A stretch of 64,000 bases of DNA from Tahibacter aquaticus (GTDB lineage Bacteria; Pseudomonadota; Gammaproteobacteria; Xanthomonadales; Rhodanobacteraceae), in the NCBI RefSeq assembly GCF_004363655.1, contig NZ_SNZH01000010.1, positions 62,001 to 126,000 of the forward strand, in the 5' to 3' direction. Under the pieces are notes generated by a model. The model saw only the letters and a list, made by a program, of their open reading frames with translations, ran no database searches and was not told the DNA's origin. The translations under genes were made by a program, and so were the position numbers. Positions 35,667-44,747 of this stretch are shown here, one piece after another (position 1 is the first letter of the stretch; each line of letters begins with the position of its first letter).

Positions 35667-36911
35667 TCAGTCGGCGCAGCCGTGCAGCGCCCGCGCGCGT
35701 GCTCCCCAGCCGGCCACGCGCTCGCGATAGAGACGAGCCGCCTCGCTGCGCTCGGCCGGCGAAAGCTGCCGGTCGAGCTGCTGCAACGCGGCCAGGTCGC
35801 GCTGCAGCCGTTCGGCGCTGTAGGCCACAGGCTGGCAGCCGTGCGCTGCGAACCAGACGCCGTACGCATGCCAGGACCAGTCCTGCGTCGCCGCATCGGC
35901 GCGATGCGGCCGCGCCAGCAGCGCATCGGCCGAGGCGTTGTCGCCCAGCGCAGCGGCACGTTCGGTCCAGCGCGGCTCGCGTTGCGGCGCCAGTTGCTGG
36001 CCGTCGCTGCGGCGCAGGAAATCCGCTACCAGCGCGGCGTAGCGGTCGTTCTCTTCGGCGACTTGTTCCAATAGCTGCAGACCCAGCTCGCGCCGGCGGG
36101 GCTCGGCCGCGGCCAGCAGTTCGCCGGCCAGGGACAGCGGCACGTTCTCGCTGCGGTTGCTGTGCCATAGCCCGCGCAGATGTTCCAGCAGGCGCTCGAA
36201 CAGGCCGGGCGGCGGTTGCGGCAGGGCGAATTCGCGCTGCAGTGCCTGCAATTGCGCGGCGGCCGGATCCTGTGGCCGATAGTCCTGCAGCGCCTGCGCC
36301 AACTCGGCCTGCCGGTCGCGCCAGGCCTTGCAGCGGCGTTCGCGCGCGACCAGCAATTCGCCCTGCGCCTGCTTCAGCGCCGCGATGGCCCGGCCGGCTG
36401 CGGCGTCGAGCTGTGCCAGCGCGGCGGGCGCCGCTTCGGCCAGGCGTGGCAACGGCGTGCTGCATTCGTCCTGCAGCGATTGCGCGGTATCGGCGGCAAC
36501 GGCATCGCCGGAGTGCAGCCGCTGCAATACGCGCTGGATTGCCGTGGCCGGCTGGCTGTCGACCAGCGCGGACAGATCCGCCATGGCACGGCGCTGGCGC
36601 TGTGCCTGTGCGGCGAGCTGGTTGTCGTGCCACTGCTGCGCGCTGAAGGCGTGGCGCGGATCGTCGTCGTCCAGCGCCGTCGCCCTGTCATCGGGCGGCG
36701 CGGCTGTCGTTGCGTTCTGCCGCGGCCGGCTTGCCGCGGCAGCGGGCGGTGACAGCGCCGAAGCCGGATCGTGGCGTGCGCGGGATTCGCTGCGCGGCGC
36801 CGCCGGCAGTGGCCGCGCCGGCTGCAGCGCATAGGCCAACAAGGCGACATGGGCGCTGACAACCAGCAGCAGCAGGAAATAACGCGGTCGTTCGGGCGTG
36901 TGTTGGTACAT
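35667..36911 (-). CDS. Membrane-anchored Ala/Arg/Gln-rich protein of unknown function
   Basis: A 414-residue protein I do not recognise. It has one N-terminal membrane anchor (YFLLLLVVSAHVALLAYAL), a Pro/Ala linker (about 35-75), then a largely helical, charged periplasmic region (about 85-410) with coiled-coil-like stretches and a few cysteines (about C148, C189, C372, C412). The lipase-chaperone signature is absent. It stands alone between the LysR gene and the EAL gene, convergent with the first. Codon use and GC match the neighbours. Confidence 0.65.
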   Translation of the reverse strand: MYQHTPERPRYFLLLLVVSAHVALLAYALQPARPLPAAPRSESRARHDPASALSPPAAAASRPRQNATTAAPPDDRATALDDDDPRHAFSAQQWHDNQLAAQAQRQRRAMADLSALVDSQPATAIQRVLQRLHSGDAVAADTAQSLQDECSTPLPRLAEAAPAALAQLDAAAGRAIAALKQAQGELLVARERRCKAWRDRQAELAQALQDYRPQDPAAAQLQALQREFALPQPPPGLFERLLEHLRGLWHSNRSENVPLSLAGELLAAAEPRRRELGLQLLEQVAEENDRYAALVADFLRRSDGQQLAPQREPRWTERAAALGDNASADALLARPHRADAATQDWSWHAYGVWFAAHGCQPVAYSAERLQRDLAALQQLDRQLSPAERSEAARLYRERVAGWGARARALHGCAD

Positions 36912-37025
36912 GCCGCGACGCTAGCGGAAAGCGGCTGCATCAGCCAGCGATAGCCCCTACGCTGCACCAGCGTACATTTTTGCCCCTTCCGCCCAGCGGC
37001 CGCGACGAGTCGGCTACACTCGGGA

Positions 37026-39098
37026 TTGCCCCTCGCCCGAGCCGCTCGCGTGGAACACGATCGCCAGTCGCGACGAGATCGTCTGAGTACCCGGCTTACC
37101 CGCATCGTGCTGTTGGGCACGTTGTTGATCGGTGGTGCCTTGTCGTTGGGCCAGGTCGTCATTGATGCACACGTGCATGCGCAGCAGCTGGACAGTTCCG
37201 GCCTGCAGGCCCTGACCACGCTGCGCCGCGCCGCGGCCGAGGCGGTGTACGAAATCGACACCGATCTGGCCGGCCAGGTGCTGGACGGACTGACCGCCTA
37301 CCCCGGCGTGTTCCGCGCCGAGATCCGCATGTATCCGGACACCACGCTGGCGCGGCGTGACGGCAACCTGACGCAGAGCCCCTGGCGTTTCATCACCGAC
37401 CGGCTGTTCGGCGCGCAGCGCGAGTACCGCGAGCAACTGCCCGACCCGCGCGGCGGCAATGCCCTGGGCGAGTTGCGGGTCGACGTGGACACCTTCGTGC
37501 GCGGTCGCGATTTCCTCGCCCGCACAGCGCTGGTACTGGGCATAGGCGTGGCCTGGGCAGTGCTGCTGGGGCTGGTGCTGCTGGCGGTGGTGAACAGGGT
37601 GCTGACACGGCCGCTGGAGCGGCTGGCCGATGAGCTGTCCGATACCGATGCACTGACGCCGGAAGCCGCCTCGGTCACCATGCCGCCAGGCCACGAACAC
37701 GACGAACTGGGCCGCCTGGCCGGCGCAATGAACAACCTGCTCGCCGGCATCCGCGAAAACCTCGCGCGCCGGGCCGAGGCCGAAGCCCGCGCCAACTATC
37801 TGCAGCAGTTCGACGACCTTACCGGCCTGCCCAACCACCATCTGCTGATGACCCGTCTCAGCCATGCCGTCGCCACGGCAGCCGGACGCGGCTCGCCGGT
37901 GGCGCTGATCATTCTGGATTTGTGCAATCTGCGCGCGATCAACGAAACCTACGGCCGCGCCCTGGGCGACGACATCCTGCGCGAACTGGCGCGCCGGCTG
38001 GATGCAGTCAACGGCGACGCCTTCCTTGCCCGCCTGGTCGAGGACAAGTTCGCCCTGCTGCTGCACGAAGGCGCCAGCCGCAGCACCGTGGAAGCCCTGG
38101 TCGCGCGCATCAACGAAGCACTGGCCTGGCCGCTGGACCTGCCCGCCGGCCAGTTCCAGCTGGCGGTGCGCGCCGGCACGGCGACCTATCCGGACGACGC
38201 CGACAGCGCCGAATCCTTGCTGCTGAATGCCGAATCGGCACTGGCGCAGACCAAGCGCGAAGGCCTGGGCGGCGCCGGTTTCTACGATGCCGGCCGCGAC
38301 GACGAATCGGTCGTGCGCCGGCGCCTGAGCCAGGATCTGCGCCGGCGCACCATCGGCGAAGAGATGTGCCTGGTGTTCGACCCTCTGGTCGCCAGCGGCA
38401 AGGGCCGCGTACAGGGGCTGGAAGCGCTGCTGCGCTGGCAGCATCCGGAGTTCGGCCTGCTGCGCCCGGGCAATTTCATCCGCCTGGCCGAGGAGAACGG
38501 CAGCATCGTCGTACTCGGCGACTGGGTACTGCAGCAGGCCTGCGCCAAGGCCGTGCAGTGGCGCGAGCAAGGTCATGCGGGCCTGGCCGTGTCGGTCAAC
38601 GTATCCGGCGCGCAGTTGCGCGAGCGCAACCTGCACGAGCGCGTCGCCGCAATACTGGAAGCGACCGGCCTGCCTGGTACGGCGCTGGAGCTGGAAATCA
38701 CCGAGACGGCGATCATCGACAACATGAAGTACGCCGCCGAATCGCTGCGCCGCCTGCGCGCGCTGGGCGTCGGCATCGCGATCGACGATTTCGGCACCGG
38801 CCATGCCTCGCTCGGCTATCTGAAGCAGCTGCCGGTGACCAAGCTGAAAATCGACATGAGCTTTGTACGCGACGTGCTGACCGACCTGTCCGACGCCACC
38901 ATCGTGCGCGCCATCGTCGGCCTGGGCCACAGCCTGGGCCTGCAGGTTGCCGCCGAAGGCGTGGAAACCACCGGGCAGCGCCGCTTCCTCGAAGACATTG
39001 GCTGCGACCTGCTGCAAGGCATGCTGTTCGGCTGCGGCCTGCGCGAGAGCGAAGCGCTGAGCTTCGCCCGCCAGGGCCGGCGCACAGCGCGCGCCTGA
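37026..39098 (+). CDS. Membrane GGDEF-EAL protein with degenerate GGDEF, likely c-di-GMP phosphodiesterase
   Basis: About 690 residues: a membrane helix (about 24-46), a periplasmic sensor part, a second helix (about 166-190), HAMP-like linker, GGDEF domain and EAL domain. Where GGDEF should be the sequence reads VEDKF (338-342), so cyclase activity is unlikely. The EAL part keeps E466-A467-L468, NVS, the ELEITET glutamate, D587-D588 of DDFGTG and EGVET, so c-di-GMP hydrolysis is expected. The start is uncertain: TTG 37026 or GTG 37050, neither with a good ribosome site. It is single-gene and would control attachment or motility decisions. Confidence 0.85.
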   Translation: MPLARAARVEHDRQSRRDRLSTRLTRIVLLGTLLIGGALSLGQVVIDAHVHAQQLDSSGLQALTTLRRAAAEAVYEIDTDLAGQVLDGLTAYPGVFRAEIRMYPDTTLARRDGNLTQSPWRFITDRLFGAQREYREQLPDPRGGNALGELRVDVDTFVRGRDFLARTALVLGIGVAWAVLLGLVLLAVVNRVLTRPLERLADELSDTDALTPEAASVTMPPGHEHDELGRLAGAMNNLLAGIRENLARRAEAEARANYLQQFDDLTGLPNHHLLMTRLSHAVATAAGRGSPVALIILDLCNLRAINETYGRALGDDILRELARRLDAVNGDAFLARLVEDKFALLLHEGASRSTVEALVARINEALAWPLDLPAGQFQLAVRAGTATYPDDADSAESLLLNAESALAQTKREGLGGAGFYDAGRDDESVVRRRLSQDLRRRTIGEEMCLVFDPLVASGKGRVQGLEALLRWQHPEFGLLRPGNFIRLAEENGSIVVLGDWVLQQACAKAVQWREQGHAGLAVSVNVSGAQLRERNLHERVAAILEATGLPGTALELEITETAIIDNMKYAAESLRRLRALGVGIAIDDFGTGHASLGYLKQLPVTKLKIDMSFVRDVLTDLSDATIVRAIVGLGHSLGLQVAAEGVETTGQRRFLEDIGCDLLQGMLFGCGLRESEALSFARQGRRTARA

Positions 39099-39655
39099 AA
39101 TGCAACGCGCGCCATCAATTCCTTTCTTGCACTAGTTTTTAATGCAAAAAATAATTTTTGCGCCTTCCGGCGAGGCGCGCCAAGCGTCGCGCAAGTACTT
39201 TGCATTACGGCATTCTTTCGCAACAGAACAATCGCCCGCATTGCGGTCTTCGCGCTGTCATTTGCAGCTGCCGGCCGCCAGAGTGAAAAATCGGTGAAAA
39301 CGGCGAGGCTTTTTTCAGCAGCCCGCAACCTGTGACGCCGCTCACAAATTTGCGCCTTTTTTGTAATCAACCGTAACGCGCTGCGAGGAAACGCACCGTC
39401 GCGACAGTTGCCTTTGGACTGACGCGCGAAAGCCCGTGCCTGCGCCCAGGGAACGCAGGCCGCCGAACGCAACGGTCGCTCTTCCCCTGAACCGAGTTCT
39501 GCCGATGAAGTCCCTGATTGCCAGCGCCACGCACAAACGCCCGCGTCGCCCCCGCACCGTCCTACCCGCGTATGGCGGCTGGTCCCAACCTGGCCTGCCC
39601 CGGTGGCACACCCCGCTGAGGCCGCTAACGTGCCGCCCGGCTGCTAGGCAGTTTT
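39099..39655. other. Long intergenic region, AT-rich at its left end
   Basis: About 560 bases without a supported gene. GCAAAAAATAATTTTTGC (39141 on) is a 7-bp hairpin after the EAL gene. The reading frame open from 39436 is an N-terminal overrun of the sigma-factor frame with no family support. Confidence 0.4.
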
Positions 39656-39669
39656 TAACCATTTGGTTA
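39656..39669. promoter_or_regulatory. Palindrome upstream of the ECF sigma gene
   Basis: TAACCATTTGGTTA has perfect 6-bp arms around TT and ends 36 bases before the ATG at 39706. It could be an operator overlapping the promoter of the sigma/anti-sigma pair. Confidence 0.4.
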
Positions 39670-39705
39670 CGATCCGGTGGACGACCCAGCCTGCGACCAT
39701 CCTGC

Positions 39706-40302
39706 ATGCCCAATGGCCCGGAACTGGTGCCTGCCCCAGCCCTTCCTATCGATGCTGAGCTCGCCGCGCGTGTCGCCAAGGGTGACAGCGAGGCAATGAC
39801 TGCCCTTGTGCAGCGCTATACGCGGGCTGTCATGACCGTATTGCAGAAGCGCTTGCGCCAGACCGAACTGGCGCTGGACCTGACCCAGGAAACCTTCCTC
39901 ATCGTATTCGAGCGCCTGCGCGGCGACGGCATTGACGATCCCGACCGCCTGGCCGGCTTCCTGCGCCAGACCGCAATCAACCTGGCCATCGGCGAGCAGC
40001 GCAAGCTCAACCGGCGCCGCACCGAGTCCGACAACCAGAGCATTGCCAGCGCCATCGATGAAACGGCTGGCCCGGCCGCTCAGCTGGAACGCGAACAGGC
40101 CGGCGGCATGGTGCGCCGCCTGATCGGCGAACTGCCGATGCAGCGCGACCGCGAGCTGCTCTGGCGCTACTACGTACTGGGCCATGACAAAGACCGGCTG
40201 TGCCGCGATTTCTCGCTCGGCGTCGAACATTTCGACCGCGTACTGCACCGCGCCCGCGGCCGCCTGCGCGAACTGGTGGAGAAAAACCATGGCGCACTCT
40301 GA
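39706..40302 (+). CDS. ECF-type RNA polymerase sigma factor
   Basis: A 198-residue sigma-70-family protein: region 2 (about 25-90, VQRYTRAVMTVLQKRL, LDLTQETFLIVFERLR) and a diverged region 4 (about 135-195, DKDRLCRDFSLGVEHFDRVLHRARGRLREL). The ATG at 39706 gives the normal ECF size; the frame is open further upstream but without resemblance. A likely anti-sigma partner starts 36 bases downstream. A palindrome sits just upstream. The target regulon is not visible. Confidence 0.82.
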   Translation: MPNGPELVPAPALPIDAELAARVAKGDSEAMTALVQRYTRAVMTVLQKRLRQTELALDLTQETFLIVFERLRGDGIDDPDRLAGFLRQTAINLAIGEQRKLNRRRTESDNQSIASAIDETAGPAAQLEREQAGGMVRRLIGELPMQRDRELLWRYYVLGHDKDRLCRDFSLGVEHFDRVLHRARGRLRELVEKNHGAL

Positions 40303-40338
40303 ACACGCCGCGCCGTGCCGGCGCCTGCGGGTGATCGC

Positions 40339-40974
40339 ATGAACGCCCCCTCGCCGCTGCGCAGCGAGCGCCTGCGCGCCTACCTCGACGACACCCTGGA
40401 CGAAGCCGAGCTCGAACGCTTCGAACTGGAGCTGTTCCACAACCCCGAACTGGTCGACGCCGTCGAGGCCGAGCGCCTGCTGCGCCTGGGCATGCAAAGC
40501 CTGGCCGAAATACCCGGCGTCGCGGAAACCGTCTACACCACGCCGCCGCGGCGCTACTGGCCGATTGCCGCGGCACTGCTGGCCGGTGCCGCCCTGCCCA
40601 GCCTGGTGCTGTGGCAGCGCGACGCCGCAGTACCGGAAGCCGAGGCCAATGTCGCCGTATTGCGCCTGGACACACTGCGCGGCGGCAGCGGCACGACCTT
40701 GCTCGCCCCGGCCGATGCACCGCGCCTGATCCTGCAGTTCCCGCTGCTGGCGCAAAGCGGCGTCAGCGACTACGAGCTGGAAATCGCCAACGCCAGCGAC
40801 AATCAGCAGGCCTTGCGCGTGCCTGCCCTGCATCCGCGCAGCGACGGCCTGGTCTCGGTCGCGATCCGTTCGCAGCGCCTGCCGGCCGGCGTATATACGG
40901 CGCGCGTGTTTGCGCGCCAGGGCGACGGCCAGCGCGTCGAAGTACTGCGCCAGGGCTTCACGCTGGCGCGCTGA
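40339..40974 (+). CDS. Putative membrane anti-sigma factor
   Basis: A 211-residue protein directly after the ECF sigma gene. An N-terminal helical domain (about 1-60, RLRAYLDDTLDEAELERFELEL) is of the anti-sigma type but lacks the HxxxCxxC zinc motif. One membrane helix (about 73-92, WPIAAALLAGAALPSLVLW) leads to a periplasmic domain with beta character (YELEIANASDN, RLPAGVYTARVFA). The arrangement suggests it holds the sigma factor at the membrane until an envelope signal arrives. Confidence 0.7.
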   Translation: MNAPSPLRSERLRAYLDDTLDEAELERFELELFHNPELVDAVEAERLLRLGMQSLAEIPGVAETVYTTPPRRYWPIAAALLAGAALPSLVLWQRDAAVPEAEANVAVLRLDTLRGGSGTTLLAPADAPRLILQFPLLAQSGVSDYELEIANASDNQQALRVPALHPRSDGLVSVAIRSQRLPAGVYTARVFARQGDGQRVEVLRQGFTLAR

Positions 40975-41155
40975 GGCCAGGCGACTACGCACGAGAGGGA
41001 ACAAGGCAGGCGCTGTCGCGCGGCTGGAGCGGGGCGACCCTGAACGCCCCGTGTCGACAGCGTCCTGTCGCGCAATTCCGGGCACATCGGCCTTGGGGGA
41101 GGTACGTCGTCCTGGCGTCTGCTAGGGGGTAAACCCACCAAGGAGCTGTAGCCGC

Positions 41156-41529
41156 ATGGATACCACCGCCGTCTTGCGCTGCTCGCCCTGGCGCTGTTCA
41201 GCGCCTGCGCCAACGCCGCCGACTATCAACTCTCCGGACGCGTCACCGACTACACCAGCGCCGCGGCGATCGAAGACGCCCCGGTTTCGCTGATCAGCCT
41301 CACCTCCGACCTCGTCGTCCATGCCGAAACGCTCAGCGACGCGACCGGCCACTACAACCGGGCCGGAACCTGCGCGCAGGGCTGCCGCATCGCCGCACGT
41401 AAAAGCGGCTACGCCGGAGACGACCAGCCGCTGCCGCAAACCCCGGGCGCGGGCGCGGTCTTCGCCGCGCCCGCCGGGTATCAGGCGGCAGCCGGCTGCG
41501 GCTGCCCGCGCGAACGCCAGAGCAGATAG
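41156..41529 (+). pseudogene. Frameshifted secretory protein with carboxypeptidase-regulatory-like fold
   Basis: AGGAG ten bases before ATG 41156 looks like a genuine start, but the ATG frame gives no sensible protein. Shifting frame within the first codons yields RRLALLALALFSACANA, a textbook signal peptide, followed by ADYQLSGRVTDYTSAAAIED, PVSLISLTSD and ATGHYNRAG, as in beta-sandwich regulatory domains, ending at TAG 41527-41529. No start codon exists in that second frame after the in-frame TAG at 41150. One-base indel decay, or a sequencing error, explains this. Its 3' end overlaps lgt on the opposite strand, and the sequence past residue 85 looks unconstrained, so it is probably truncated too. 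Confidence 0.5.
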
Positions 41530-42335
41530 ATGCCGAGCAGGATCAGCGGCAGCGACAGGATCTGCCCCATGGTCAGCCAGCCCAGGGCCAGATAGCCCAG
41601 CTGCGCATCCGGCTGGCGCACGAACTCCACGCCGAAGCGGAACGCGCCGTACAGCAGGGCGAACAATCCCGACAGCACATAGCGCCGGCGCGGCCTGGCC
41701 GAACAGAACCACAGCACCAGGAACAGCACCACGCCTTCGAGCAGCATCTCGTACAGCTGCGACGGATGCCGCGCCTCGCCGTTGAGCTGGCCGGCCTGGT
41801 ACATGGCGACGAGCTCCGCCTGCGATTTGTTCAGATGTTCCAGCGCACGCGGGAAGATCACGCCCCAGGCCTGGTCGGTCTTCTGTCCCCACAGCTCGCC
41901 GCCGACGAAATTGCCCAGGCGGCCGAAACCCAGGCCTATCGGCACCAGCGGCGAGACGAAATCCATCGTATCGAAAAAGTGGATATTGTTACGCCGCGAC
42001 CAGAACCAGCCCGCGGCCACCACGCCGAGCAGGCCGCCGTGGAACGACATGCCGCCCTCCCACACCTTGAACAGCGCCAGCGGGTTTTGCAGGATCTGCT
42101 CGAAGCCGTAGAACAGCATGTAGCCGATGCGGCCGCCGAGGATCACGCCGATCATGCCGTAGAAAATCAGGTCGGAATATTGATCGTAGCTGACCGGCAG
42201 GCGCCCCTGCGCCAGCCGGCGCTTGCCCAACCACCAGGCGAACACCCCTCCCAGCACGTACATGAGCCCGTACCAGTGAATGGATATGGGCCCCAGCGAC
42301 ACGGCGATCGGGTTGATGTCATGGAAATAGGGCAT
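41481..42335 (-). CDS. lgt: Prolipoprotein diacylglyceryl transferase
   Basis: A 284-residue integral membrane enzyme with about seven helices that transfers diacylglycerol from phosphatidylglycerol to the lipobox Cys of prolipoproteins. The signature [10 protein letters not shown] is at 138-147 (conserved R139), with H99 in MSFHGG and RHPSQLYE later in the sequence. Length and start ([17 protein letters not shown]) fit the family. thyA, its usual neighbour, is not in the window; the next gene is a secreted DUF4832 protein on the other strand. Three CCGCAG-like hexamers lie in its 5' region (42403-42424). Confidence 0.95.
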   Translation of the reverse strand: MPYFHDINPIAVSLGPISIHWYGLMYVLGGVFAWWLGKRRLAQGRLPVSYDQYSDLIFYGMIGVILGGRIGYMLFYGFEQILQNPLALFKVWEGGMSFHGGLLGVVAAGWFWSRRNNIHFFDTMDFVSPLVPIGLGFGRLGNFVGGELWGQKTDQAWGVIFPRALEHLNKSQAELVAMYQAGQLNGEARHPSQLYEMLLEGVVLFLVLWFCSARPRRRYVLSGLFALLYGAFRFGVEFVRQPDAQLGYLALGWLTMGQILSLPLILLGIYLLWRSRGQPQPAAA

Positions 42336-42554
42336 CGAATACACAACCTGGCGAGGCAAGAGCTGGATTCTCGGCAGGCAGGCGCGGCGCGTCCAGTCCC
42401 GTAGCCGCAGCCGCAGCCGCAACGATTACGCCATCGCCGCGGCAGACCAGAGGCGCGCAATGTGCGTGCGCGGTCGCCGTTTGCCGTCGCCGCGCTCGCC
42501 GCCGCGGCGGGCCGGCGCTACAGTCGCGCGCAATTCGCCTACTGGATGCAAACC

Positions 42555-44009
42555 ATGCGTTTTGCTGCGCTGCTGGTCCTGCTGCTGAGCGCCGGCGCAA
42601 CACTGGCGACGGAATTCGCGCCGCCCCCGAGCAGCGACGATCTGAACAACCCGCACAAGGGCTTCATGCTCTGGGGCAGCACTTGGTCGCAGGGCGGCGG
42701 CGACAACTACTACGGTGCCAGCATCTACCACGTCTACGTACCCTGGCGCGAACTGGAGACCGCCGACCAGGTATTCGACTGGACCGGCTTCGAACAGCGC
42801 CACCTGCAACCCATACTCGCCGTCGATCCCGCCGCAACCTTCGTATTGCGTCCGGTCGCCGACTATCCCGACAGCGTCGGCACCGGCCTGAGCTTCTACT
42901 ACAGCGGTGGCCAGCCCGAACGCGACTACCCGCTGTTCCTGGAACAGCCACCGCTGAACATCAGCGCCGTCGACTACACCAGCTGCGACGGCGATGGTCC
43001 CGGCCGCACGCCCGACTGGAACGCGCCGGCCTTCGCCAACCAGGCCGTCCAACTGGTACAGGCCCTGGCGCAGCGCTACGACGGCGACCCGCGCATCACC
43101 GCGGTGCAGGTCGGCCTGATCGGCCTGTGGGGCGAATGGCACCAGAGCGGCTGCGAAGCCAACCAGCCCGGCAACGCGATCAAGACCGTCTTGCGCGACG
43201 CATACACCGCAGCATTTTCCACAACGCGGCTGCAGACCCGCTATGCACGCTCGCCCGACGTCGCCGGCGCCAGCTTTGGCTTCCACGAAGACTACTTCCC
43301 GTCCTTCACCGCCAACTGCATCTACGGCTTTCCGGCCTGCGACGCCAGTGGCGACTGGAACCTCGAATACGGCTTGAGCAACGTCGTACCGGCCGCGCGG
43401 CAGAACTGGCGCGTCAATCCCGTCTCCGGCGAAAGCCCGCTGGCCAGCCAGCAGAACACCTGGAGCAGCGACACCGACGACGTCATCACGGTATTGCGCG
43501 ACTACCACTTCAGCTTTCTGGGCCCCGCCGGCAAACACGAACAAGCCGGCTTCGCCACCCCGCTGGCGCGGATCAAGCGCGCACTCGGCTACGACCTCAG
43601 CATCGTCAGATTCGCCCTGGGCGATCCGCTCATCGCCCAGGGCAGCTCGTTGCCCTGGCGACTGGAACTGGCCAACCGCGGCAGCGCCCCCGTCTATCAT
43701 GCTGCGCAGCTGAAAATGGAACTGCTCGATGGTGGCGACGTGGTGCGCTCCACATCCGTACTCAGCGCCGACCTGCGCCAGGCCGAACCCGCTACCACCA
43801 CCATCTACCGCGGCCGCCTGTTTTTCGGCGGACTGCCCGCCGGCATCTATACCGTGCGCATCGCCATAGCCGATGCGCTGCCTGGCCGTCCCGGCATCAT
43901 CCTGCAGAACACGCCGCGCTATCCCGCTGCGGCTGGCGTGCGCCTGGGACAGGTCACGCTGGGGGTGATCGGCGAACGCATATTTGCCGATGATTTTGCG
44001 GTGTATTGA
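42555..44009 (+). CDS. Secreted DUF4874/DUF4832 protein (glycosidase-like)
   Basis: A 484-residue exported protein with a signal peptide (MRFAALLVLLLSAGATLA). The N-terminal half matches DUF4874 (NNPHKGFMLWGS, VYVPWRELETADQVFDW, GLIGLWGEWHQ), a TIM-barrel glycoside-hydrolase-like module; the C-terminal half fits DUF4832 with a beta-sandwich (WRLELANRGSAPVY). Candidate acidic residues in GLWGEWH are retained. It ends GERIFADDFAVY, like the DRLFRDNFQL end of the propeller protein. ATG 42546 is an alternative start. The substrate is unknown, probably a polysaccharide. Confidence 0.8.
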   Translation: MRFAALLVLLLSAGATLATEFAPPPSSDDLNNPHKGFMLWGSTWSQGGGDNYYGASIYHVYVPWRELETADQVFDWTGFEQRHLQPILAVDPAATFVLRPVADYPDSVGTGLSFYYSGGQPERDYPLFLEQPPLNISAVDYTSCDGDGPGRTPDWNAPAFANQAVQLVQALAQRYDGDPRITAVQVGLIGLWGEWHQSGCEANQPGNAIKTVLRDAYTAAFSTTRLQTRYARSPDVAGASFGFHEDYFPSFTANCIYGFPACDASGDWNLEYGLSNVVPAARQNWRVNPVSGESPLASQQNTWSSDTDDVITVLRDYHFSFLGPAGKHEQAGFATPLARIKRALGYDLSIVRFALGDPLIAQGSSLPWRLELANRGSAPVYHAAQLKMELLDGGDVVRSTSVLSADLRQAEPATTTIYRGRLFFGGLPAGIYTVRIAIADALPGRPGIILQNTPRYPAAAGVRLGQVTLGVIGERIFADDFAVY

Positions 44010-44294
44010 GGCAAGGCAGGATTTCACCCGATCGAGGTTTGACAGAGCGGTACATCAATAGGCGCTTTCGTATCGACCGCTGAGAAGCGGTTCGTCGTTG
44101 GAGCCTCGGGCTAAAACCTTAGGCTGTAGCCAGCGTGACCGCCTGCCCCCTCAACCCTGACGTTTCCCCGGCTTTTTTGCGCGATTCGTGGCTTCGGACA
44201 AACACAAGCGCAAACCGCATCAAAGGGTTGCCGAAACAGCTGACTGTATCGCCGAAAGACAACACCATCCCCCCCCAGCCTTCCGGCCCGTTGG

Positions 44295-44339
44295 GCGTTC
44301 GAAGGCGATAGAGCCAATGGCTCTGTCGCCTTCGAACGC
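44295..44339. repeat. Exceptional 21-bp hairpin in a convergent gap
   Basis: Bases 44295-44315 pair with 44319-44339 over 21 positions, all Watson-Crick except one T-G, around the loop AAT. No T-run follows. It lies between the stop codons of two convergent genes (44009 and 44748), so a role in ending transcription or stabilising message ends is possible. The other bases of 44010-44450 hold no supported gene. Confidence 0.8.
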
Positions 44340-44450
44340 TCCAAGCTTGGAGGAGAGGGGCTAAAAGCAAAGCCGCCTGCCGTAACACCAGTGCCTATCT
44401 TGCCGTTGCTCGTGATGGGACTTTGGCTTTGGTTTTGGCCTTTGCAGTTG

Positions 44451-44674
44451 CTTCTGCACGCAGGAAGCGCGCCTCTTCCGGGGCCCCATATGCTGCGGTG
44501 AGGCCGCGTAGGGAAAAGCCCGAAGGGTCGCGGCCAGGGATGGCCGCGAGTCCGCAGCGGCCTCACGCAGTTTTGGGCCATGGAAGGCACAAAACCGCGG
44601 CATCTGGGGTGCCCTTTCTGTTTGGTTACTTTATCTTTGGGCAGGCAAAGATAAAGCAACTCGCGCGCCGCAGG
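44451..44674. repeat. Interspersed repeat, copy A
   Basis: About 224 bp closely related to 57729-57985: CTTCTGCACGCAGGAAGCGC, CGGGGCCCCATATGC, GTAGGGAAAAGCCCGAAGGG and a final hairpin GTTACTTTATCTTTG/CAAAGATAAAGCAAC (44625-44660). It has no coding content. It fills most of the gap before the rlmI-like gene. Confidence 0.85.
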
Positions 44675-44747
44675 CGGTCGAAATCGCCATTCTCTGTAGC
44701 TGTAGCCGCCGCCGTAACAGCAACTCCAAATTTCCCCGAAAAAAAAA

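Noticed and set aside
35667-36911. Lipase chaperone (Lif) assignment
   Set aside because: The N-terminal anchor and helical body look similar, but the conserved Lif signature is missing and there is no lipase gene beside it.
39436-39705. 90-residue N-terminal extension of the ECF sigma factor
   Set aside because: The extra residues are Pro/Arg-rich with no resemblance to the family; the ATG at 39706 gives normal length.
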